Shown: positions 1-6,311 of the stretch, piece by piece
Layout: every line of letters begins with the position of its first letter
Position numbering within the stretch: position 1 is the stretch's first letter
Assembly: GCA_910586195.1 (NCBI GenBank)
Contig: CAJUHO010000046.1
Location: 1-7,668 of the forward strand
Length of the DNA: 7,668 nt
Reading direction: 5' to 3'
Source: an uncultured Bacilli bacterium
GTDB taxonomy: Bacteria; Bacillota_I; Bacilli_A; RF39; UBA660
Position numbers and translations under genes: made by a program
Notes under the pieces: generated by a model
The model's input: only the letters and a program-made list of their open reading frames with translations
What the model was told of the DNA's origin: nothing
The model's database searches: none

Positions 1-3000
1 TAAGATAATTGGAAAATCTCCAGAAATACCAAACTTCCATAGTCCATTTTGTGCTAAAGCATTTTCTCTTAAATTCTTCATTCTATCATCAGAAAAAGCA
101 ATTCTTGAAGTTTGATATAAATAGTTCAACATAATATTGTAAAGCCTCATATCTTTGCCAGTTAATCCCATAGCTTTTGTATTTTCTACATTCATAAGAG
201 TAGCAACTTCAAAGGCTTTTTGAATCGTAAGTGCATCAGGATAAGAATGAATAATATTCAAAATTTGTTCCTTACTCTTCCCAAAACCATTAATTAAGTA
301 AACACTTGTCTCTGAAGACGCTTTTACTAAAACTCGATTTCGAAGACTCATAATAGCTTCAAGCGGACTACCAGCCTTATTAGAAAGTGGTCTATAAATA
401 GCATCAGGATTAGAGGTTGTATGGTTTCTGCCAATAAAGGATACTCTATTCGTTTCATACTGATATTCCAAGAGAGGATTTTCTATTACCAAACGGTTCA
501 CCAAATATGCATTAGCACTACTTTCACTACGTTTTTTCCGCATAGTTACTAAAGAATTTGTTCCTCTATCATAGTAACTACTTAAAAACATATTATTAAA
601 TACTCTATGACTGATATCATCCATATTTTCACAAATAGTAGGTTCCTGATAAGTAGTAAGTTCTAAAATTTGATCTTCCTCACTTTGGTTTGTAAAGGTG
701 ATTTTCCGAATTTCTGCAAAATGATCCTTTGTAACAATCACTTCTGTAGTAGTCGTAATTTTATCGTCTGTACGAACATACTTTATTTTATCTGATGCAA
801 AAATAACTTCATACTTATCAGCATCTTGGTTTATGGGCGCATAGGTGTTAGACCATACACGATTATCCTTGATATTACGAATGTAGCAGAAGATCCCATA
901 ATCCTGTTCTGTAACCTTTCGATATCGATTTAACTGTGTAGTGCGATATCTACTAAAACTATTACCCCGATCGTTCATTAATAAACAATACTTTTTATTG
1001 GATAATACTGATACTTCTGGTATCTCAGAAATAGAAGAAAAGTATCGAATATCATTTTGAATAGTCTCTTTCTCATAGTCGTATTTTTTATATTTTGCAA
1101 TTTTTAAATCGATATCACTTTGTACTTGCACTTTCTCTTTGAGTAAAATATCAAATGTTTGAACTCTAATGTCTTTATGGAAATATTCCTGAATGGCACC
1201 TTGCACCAAATAATTTGTAAGACCAATAAGACCCATACCTTGATGATGCGTATAATAAGCTTCTACTACTCTTTTTGTTTCTAAATCATAAGACTCATAA
1301 AAACCATATTCACCATACATTCCTATCTTCTTAAGTCTTAACATATTTTTGTAAACATCTTCTGGAAATAATTGCATAGCCATTAAAGAAGAATAGGAGG
1401 ATATAACAATACGTGGATTTTTCTCCTCTTTCGCTTTCAAATAAGGAACAGAAAAAGCTTGATATTTATAAGATTCTGCATTATCTAGCTCATCATAGGC
1501 AGATTCTGACATTCCCCAAGGTAGAGTACGATTAATACTATTGATATACTCTTTTTGGCATATATAAGCAAAATGATACGTTTCATCTAATAAAGTATGA
1601 GGATAATTTTTCATAAACAAAAGAGGCATAAAATATTCAAATGCAGTACCAGACCAAGAGATTAATCCCTTTCTGTGATTAAAACTAGTTAAAGATTTGT
1701 CTAAGCAAAACCAATGATGACTTGGAACATCACCTTTAGCAATTGCAATAAAACTAGTAAGTCTACTTTCACTTGCAAATTTATTATAATTATAAATAGA
1801 AAGACTAGCCTCATTAATATGATAACCAATGCTAAAAACATCACTTTTATTATATAATTTTTTAAAATTAGCATCTTTAATTAAACGCTCTACTCTTTTA
1901 GAAAGTTTAAGTTCCTCCTGCTCTATTAAAAACTGATTGACAACTATCAAAGCCGCAGTCAAATTTCCAGAATCTATAGTAGAGATAAACAATGGATTTA
2001 AAACTTCCTTTGTTTTTACATCATACCAGTTATAAAGATGTCCTTGCCACTTTTCTAATGATTCGATAGACTCTACAATTTTTTCTAAATAGAAAACAGC
2101 CTTATCCCTTGAGATAAATTCAAGACAATAAGCACAAACGATACTAGTAAGTGAAAAGCCAATATCCGTAGGAGAAGTTCTAGTATCTAGTTTTTTCTCT
2201 CTATTTTTTTGGTAATTATCTGTAATCAAATAATGATTTTCTTCTGTTAAATTATCTGCAAAGAATTGCCAAGTTTTTCGGGCAACCTCTAAAACCTCAT
2301 CTCGCTTAGTAACAGGCAAATCTTCTAAGTTATTCATTAAAGGTTGACTTAGACTATAAAGGATAAAAGGAGCAGACAAGAAAACAAGTCCAAAGGCCAC
2401 ACTATAAATATTCAATGTAACAAAGCCAACAATAACCAAGAAAAACGCTAAAATAACATTAAATGAAAAACTGAAAAAATAAGTTTTAAAATCAAATTTT
2501 AACGTCTTTTCAGCATCTTCCGCTGTAATCCAATTTAGTAAATTCTTATGACTGAAAAGGAGACGATATAAAGTTCTAAAAAAGGCATCCATATATAATC
2601 TGGTATAGTATGGAAGTGTTGCAAATAGAATATAAGAGCGTAATATCATAGACTTCCCACCAACCATCAATTCTTTATAATAAACGGTTTGTGTTTCTTC
2701 CCTTCTTCTATATAACTTACTTTTTAGGTAAAAGATAATAGGCAAAACAATTTCTAGTAATACAAAGACTACCCAAAATACTGGATGTACTTTTCCAACA
2801 AAAATAGCAAGTAGCAAAATAAGAAGTAACATTGGTTGTAAAAACATCCTACTAATATTATCTAGAATTTTAAATTTTTCTAACATATTAAATGGATTTT
2901 TTGTTTTCACACCATTTTTATTTTTAACACGAGGAAATAACCAACTAGCAATCTGTACATCTCCTCTGGCCCAACGATATTGTCTGCTAGTATCTGTTAA

Positions 3001-4989
3001 AAACTTAGGTGGAAAACCATCAATTAATTCAACATCAGAAACATAAGCACAACGTAGATAATTCCCCTCTAACAAGTCATGTGATAACACTAGATTTTCT
3101 GGACAAGCACCAGATAATACTTCATCAAATACTTCTAAATCATAAATTCCTTTTCCAATAAAGTTACCTTCTGAAAAGGTGTCAAAATAAACATTAGGGA
3201 CCATGGCTGTATAAGAGTCAAAACCACCAATATTTGCAAAAACTTGTGAATATAGAGACTGATTGGTTGACTCTATATCAACGCTTACCCGTGGCTGCAT
3301 AATGGCATAACCAGAAATTACTTTTGTTTTTTCCTTATTTAATATAGGCTTGTTTAATGGATGAGCCATAGCTCCCACCAAATTTAAGGCCGTATTTAAA
3401 ACCAAATTAGTATCTATATCTAATGTAATAACATATTGAATTTTTTCATTAAAATCATGAAAAGTATGAACTTGAAAATTTCTATCTTGTTCTCTTTTAG
3501 TCATTTTCTTAAGAAGAAGTTTGTTAAATTGTAATAAAGCACCGCGTTTTCTTTCGTATCCCAAGTAACACTTTTCACTTTCATTATAAAAACGCTTTCT
3601 ATAAATAAAATGAAATATATCCTGCCTATATTTTTGATTTAACTTCTTAGCATAAGATACTCCATATTTACAAATTTCTGCATCTTTTTCATAAACGGCA
3701 CTGTCATGTTGTATTACATCACCTAATAAAGTAAAGTACAAATTTTTTGTTTTATTTACTAAATAATAAGTTTCTAAAGTATCAAACAATTTTTTTATTT
3801 TTTCTTTATCTCTTAGGATGGTAGGAATTACAACCATAGTAGCAGCTTCTTTTGGTATTCCCTTAGAAAAGTCTAATTTAGGAAGAGACTTAGGTGGAAT
3901 ATTGCTTGTTAAGATATGATTTATAATTTGAATCCACAACTGACTAATTGGAATAATCAGTATTAAAAAGCCAAGATATTTATTATCAATAAAGTAAAGG
4001 GCACCAAAATAAGAACTCACACTAGAAAGAAGAATAATACACAATAGATAAATAAAAAAGCGTAAGCGACTTTTTACTTTAGGAAATAAGAAAAAACCAA
4101 TATGATCTGTTTCATGTTCCTTGTAAAATTTATCAACGTATTCAAACTCTGTGATTCGTTTTCTTTTAGAATTTTTAACAATTGCTTGACGATAAAGCAT
4201 TTTACTATCATCGGTCATTTGATTATAAACGGAATCTTTCACTAATTTTTTTTCAGTATAGCTAATTAATTCAAATAATTTTTCATTCGTATATTCCGAA
4301 AACTTTTTCAAATTATTAAAAATATTGGAAATTAAAATATTATGTTCAATTTGTCTTTGATACTCATTATTTAAAACATCTTTCAAACTAATATGGGCGT
4401 CTTCTAATACTTCATTTAACTCTTTAAATGCGGAATTCACCTGAGTTCCAAGTTCACGTAATTGATAATTAAGTTCAAATATATAATCCTCATTCTGAAT
4501 AATATTAAAGCCTTGATTCATAAAGTCCTGTAAAGTAATTTCTTTATTCTCTATCTTTTTTACAACTTCCCTTACCTCATCTTTATGAATAAAGCGTTGA
4601 TACTCATTTCTACAAACTTCTCGAAGCTTTGCCGTATAAATAAATAAAAGTAAAGTTGGAATCAAATCAATTTCTGCATAACAAAAATGATACTTATTCT
4701 CCTTTTGATATAAATTTAATTGAGAGGCAATTTTTTTTAAATCTAAATTATACTGATTTCGAATAACGATTTTCTTTAAGGCACTTTCAATATTAGAACC
4801 TTTAGATAACTTAGAGTTTATAATTTTTTTCTCACGTATAATTCTATTTTTGTGTTCCACCAATAAATAATAGTTATCTAATAACCACTCATTAGTAATT
4901 CCTACATACTCTAAGTCCTTTGTTCTCTCTACCAAAAACTCATAATAATTGGTAATTTCTTCAAAATCATTTAAAAATTTTCGAATCAT
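1..4989 (-). CDS. ndvB: Cyclic beta-1,2-glucan synthase, NdvB/Cgs type (3' end outside window)
   Basis: A single open frame of 1663 codons with no stop, running off the window; whole NdvB/Cgs proteins are about 2800 residues. Seen in order: a helical N-terminal region with W35-LLDNYY; two membrane segments (about 309-332, 338-358); a GT84 glycosyltransferase domain with D424, D524-x-D526 (in ITLDIDTN), SHD638LLEG and R669-QYRW-ARGD, which fits the D, DxD, E/D, (Q/R)xxRW signature of this family; four more membrane segments (about 715-732, 736-755, 837-858, 861-880); a glycoamylase-like (PF10091/GH189) cyclisation domain with TSPTDIG at 938-944, DSGN at 1006-1009, WSGTAFEY at 1112-1119, PWGMSES at 1157-1163 and HHQGM at 1248-1252; then the GH94-type beta-sandwich (MNDRGNSFSRYR at 1338-1349), ending at GISGDFPIIL, where the GH94 catalytic domain normally begins. 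By family knowledge it polymerises glucose from UDP-glucose at the membrane, and the other domains cyclise the chain and control its length. The start is the first ATG after an in-frame stop and has a GGGG ribosome-binding site 8 nt upstream. Family is secure; the exact product in this organism is inferred. Confidence 0.9.
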   Translation of the reverse strand, partial: MIRKFLNDFEEITNYYEFLVERTKDLEYVGITNEWLLDNYYLLVEHKNRIIREKKIINSKLSKGSNIESALKKIVIRNQYNLDLKKIASQLNLYQKENKYHFCYAEIDLIPTLLLFIYTAKLREVCRNEYQRFIHKDEVREVVKKIENKEITLQDFMNQGFNIIQNEDYIFELNYQLRELGTQVNSAFKELNEVLEDAHISLKDVLNNEYQRQIEHNILISNIFNNLKKFSEYTNEKLFELISYTEKKLVKDSVYNQMTDDSKMLYRQAIVKNSKRKRITEFEYVDKFYKEHETDHIGFFLFPKVKSRLRFFIYLLCIILLSSVSSYFGALYFIDNKYLGFLILIIPISQLWIQIINHILTSNIPPKSLPKLDFSKGIPKEAATMVVIPTILRDKEKIKKLFDTLETYYLVNKTKNLYFTLLGDVIQHDSAVYEKDAEICKYGVSYAKKLNQKYRQDIFHFIYRKRFYNESEKCYLGYERKRGALLQFNKLLLKKMTKREQDRNFQVHTFHDFNEKIQYVITLDIDTNLVLNTALNLVGAMAHPLNKPILNKEKTKVISGYAIMQPRVSVDIESTNQSLYSQVFANIGGFDSYTAMVPNVYFDTFSEGNFIGKGIYDLEVFDEVLSGACPENLVLSHDLLEGNYLRCAYVSDVELIDGFPPKFLTDTSRQYRWARGDVQIASWLFPRVKNKNGVKTKNPFNMLEKFKILDNISRMFLQPMLLLILLLAIFVGKVHPVFWVVFVLLEIVLPIIFYLKSKLYRRREETQTVYYKELMVGGKSMILRSYILFATLPYYTRLYMDAFFRTLYRLLFSHKNLLNWITAEDAEKTLKFDFKTYFFSFSFNVILAFFLVIVGFVTLNIYSVAFGLVFLSAPFILYSLSQPLMNNLEDLPVTKRDEVLEVARKTWQFFADNLTEENHYLITDNYQKNREKKLDTRTSPTDIGFSLTSIVCAYCLEFISRDKAVFYLEKIVESIESLEKWQGHLYNWYDVKTKEVLNPLFISTIDSGNLTAALIVVNQFLIEQEELKLSKRVERLIKDANFKKLYNKSDVFSIGYHINEASLSIYNYNKFASESRLTSFIAIAKGDVPSHHWFCLDKSLTSFNHRKGLISWSGTAFEYFMPLLFMKNYPHTLLDETYHFAYICQKEYINSINRTLPWGMSESAYDELDNAESYKYQAFSVPYLKAKEEKNPRIVISSYSSLMAMQLFPEDVYKNMLRLKKIGMYGEYGFYESYDLETKRVVEAYYTHHQGMGLIGLTNYLVQGAIQEYFHKDIRVQTFDILLKEKVQVQSDIDLKIAKYKKYDYEKETIQNDIRYFSSISEIPEVSVLSNKKYCLLMNDRGNSFSRYRTTQLNRYRKVTEQDYGIFCYIRNIKDNRVWSNTYAPINQDADKYEVIFASDKIKYVRTDDKITTTTEVIVTKDHFAEIRKITFTNQSEEDQILELTTYQEPTICENMDDISHRVFNNMFLSSYYDRGTNSLVTMRKKRSESSANAYLVNRLVIENPLLEYQYETNRVSFIGRNHTTSNPDAIYRPLSNKAGSPLEAIMSLRNRVLVKASSETSVYLINGFGKSKEQILNIIHSYPDALTIQKAFEVATLMNVENTKAMGLTGKDMRLYNIMLNYLYQTSRIAFSDDRMKNLRENALAQNGLWKFGISGDFPIIL

Positions 4990-4997
4990 TCTAATCG

Positions 4998-5001
4998 CCC
5001 C
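4998..5001 (-). promoter_or_regulatory. Ribosome-binding site of the glucan synthase gene
   Basis: GGGG on the minus strand lies 8 nt before the ATG at 4989. It is a modest Shine-Dalgarno match. It supports this start because an in-frame TAA lies at 5011-5013 and no other ATG falls between. Confidence 0.5.
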
Positions 5002-5025
5002 GCTATATAATTAATCTCTATCATT

Positions 5026-5034
5026 ATTATAGCA
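5026..5034 (-). promoter_or_regulatory. Extended -10 promoter for the glucan synthase gene
   Basis: The minus strand reads TGCTATAAT: a perfect TATAAT (5026-5031) preceded by the TGn extension (5032-5034). Transcription should begin near 5019, giving a leader of about 30 nt before the ATG at 4989. The hexamer 17 nt upstream (CTAGTA) is a poor -35, which an extended -10 can tolerate. Recognition by the main vegetative sigma factor is inferred. Confidence 0.65.
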
Positions 5035-5039
5035 GATTT

Positions 5040-5060
5040 TTCTTATTTTACTAGTAAGAA
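5040..5060. promoter_or_regulatory. Palindrome overlapping the -35 region, possible operator
   Basis: A perfect 10-bp palindrome, TTACTAGTAA, occupies 5048-5057. It is centred on the expected -35 position of the promoter at 5026-5034. A wider pairing, TTCTTA (5040-5045) with TAAGAA (5055-5060), overlaps it. The location suits a repressor site. However, the sequence is short and AT-rich, and chance is a real alternative. It is not followed by a T-run on the minus strand, so it does not look like a terminator for the ftsW gene. Confidence 0.25.
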
Positions 5061-5079
5061 ATAGAAAGAGGCCATTATT

Positions 5080-6189
5080 TTAAATAATTTTTCTCGCTCT
5101 TGCTCCATCTTTTCTAGAAATATTTAGTAAAATTCCCATACTAACCATACTAATTAATAAACTACTTCCTCCATAACTAAGAAATGGTAAAGTAACACCA
5201 GTAACTGGAATCAATCCAACTACTACCATTAAATTCATTAAAGCTTGAAAAGTAATTTGAAAAACCATCCCAAAAGCCAAGTACTTAGGAAAAGCCTCTT
5301 CAGCAGATAAGGCAATTTTTATGCCACGATATAAAATTAAAATAAAAAGACTACAAACAATAATAACTCCCATTACACCAAACTCCTCAGAAATAATAGA
5401 AAATATAAAGTCAGTCTGCGGTTCAGGAAGATAGAAATGCTTTTGAATAGAATTTAGGTATCCATTACCGAGCAGGCCACCTGGACCTATAGCATAAAGT
5501 GACTGAATAATTTGAAAACCAGTTCCTAAAGCATCACTCCAAGGATCAACAAAAGATGTAATACGATCCATTCGATAGGGCGCAATAATAATTAGTATTA
5601 CTACACCAATTACGCCAATTACACCACATCCAAAAAAGAATTTCATATTAACTCCAGAAATAAAAAGCAAGGATACGATAGAAACAACCAAGATTACACC
5701 TGTTCCAAGATCTGGCTGTAACATAATAAGACCAAAGAAAAATAAAGTAATACCTAAAATAGGAAAAACACCATCTTTTAAGCTTTTCAAAAATTTATTA
5801 CTTTTTTCTAAATATTTACTAGTAAAAATAATCAAACCAAGTTTTGCAAACTCACTAGGTTGAATCCCTAAAGATCCGATTCCAAACCAAGAACGGCTTC
5901 CATTTCGAATACTACCAATGCCAGGAATCAAGACTAAAACAAGCAAAATAAAGCAAATAAGAAGTATAGCATTCGCTTTTTCTTTATAAATAGAATAATG
6001 AATTTTAGAAATGGATATCATTACAAACACACCAACTGCTAAAAAAATAGCCTGATACTTAAAATAATGAAAACTATCATGAAACTTATAATCTGCCCAA
6101 ATACTAGATGCAGAATATATCATAACAAGTCCAAATATGGATAGTACAATAACCGCTATAAACAAAAGCTTATCCATTCCTCTTTTCAT
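5080..6189 (-). CDS. ftsW: FtsW/RodA/SpoVE (SEDS) peptidoglycan glycosyltransferase, FtsW-like
   Basis: Complete 369-residue polytopic membrane protein with about ten hydrophobic segments (first 8-28, last about 337-358), a normal length for SEDS proteins. These polymerise lipid II into glycan strands with a partner class B penicillin-binding protein; FtsW acts at the division septum. Seen: NGSRSW ending at W101, QPSEFAKL from 110, QPDLGT at 158-163, DPW at 215-217, PEPQTDFIF at 255-263, SYGGSS at 338-343 and NISR at 356-359. W101 and D260 sit where the family's essential Trp and catalytic Asp lie. The DPW motif and the closing GILLNISR favour FtsW/SpoVE over RodA; I cannot exclude a sporulation SpoVE role. 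No partner transpeptidase gene is in view. The first ATG is chosen because GAGG lies 7 nt upstream and an in-frame TGA sits at 6199-6201; the ATG at codon 5 would have its ribosome-binding site only 1 nt away. A short basic tail (KDGARARK) ends the protein. Confidence 0.93.
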   Translation of the reverse strand: MKRGMDKLLFIAVIVLSIFGLVMIYSASSIWADYKFHDSFHYFKYQAIFLAVGVFVMISISKIHYSIYKEKANAILLICFILLVLVLIPGIGSIRNGSRSWFGIGSLGIQPSEFAKLGLIIFTSKYLEKSNKFLKSLKDGVFPILGITLFFFGLIMLQPDLGTGVILVVSIVSLLFISGVNMKFFFGCGVIGVIGVVILIIIAPYRMDRITSFVDPWSDALGTGFQIIQSLYAIGPGGLLGNGYLNSIQKHFYLPEPQTDFIFSIISEEFGVMGVIIVCSLFILILYRGIKIALSAEEAFPKYLAFGMVFQITFQALMNLMVVVGLIPVTGVTLPFLSYGGSSLLISMVSMGILLNISRKDGARARKII

Positions 6190-6196
6190 TTTATCG

Positions 6197-6200
6197 CCTC
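6197..6200 (-). promoter_or_regulatory. Ribosome-binding site of ftsW
   Basis: GAGG on the minus strand lies 7 nt before the ATG at 6189, a good spacing that decides in favour of this start over the second ATG four codons downstream. Confidence 0.7.
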
Positions 6201-6221
6201 ATTAAAGTATATTGAAAGCCT

Positions 6222-6249
6222 AAATAAAAAAGACCATCATATCGATGGT
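6222..6249 (-). terminator. Probable Rho-independent terminator (or attenuator) between the repeat-protein gene and ftsW
   Basis: On the minus strand ACCATC (6249-6244) pairs with GATGGT (6238-6233) around a 5-nt GATAT loop, followed by C and TTTTTTATTTA. A 6-bp stem with a T-run is a short but reasonable intrinsic terminator. It lies about 60 nt after the stop of the upstream gene and about 40 nt before the ftsW start. It most simply ends the upstream transcript. If transcription of ftsW starts upstream of it, it would instead act as an attenuator. I see no strong promoter between the hairpin and ftsW: TATACT at about 6207-6212 would leave almost no leader. Confidence 0.6.
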
Positions 6250-6311
6250 TGAAATAAATTTCATTATTAGTTAAAACTTTATACTTCATGTAGAAATATA
6301 AATGAATCATT

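Noticed and set aside
1..4989. Frameshift or internal stop in the glucan synthase gene
   Set aside because: Reading all codons from 4989 to 1 in frame shows no stop, and the family motifs occur in the expected order throughout.
5040..5060. Inverted repeat after ftsW as a Rho-independent terminator
   Set aside because: The stem is AT-only apart from one or two G:C pairs, and on the minus strand it is followed by AAAATCTGC rather than a T-run.
5080..6189. Assignment of the SEDS protein as RodA
   Set aside because: The DPW segment after the YRMDRI motif and the closing GILLNISR are FtsW/SpoVE features; RodA usually lacks them.
6207..6212. TATACT as a -10 box for ftsW
   Set aside because: There is no good -35 at 16-18 nt upstream, and the start point would fall at about the ribosome-binding site, leaving essentially no leader.
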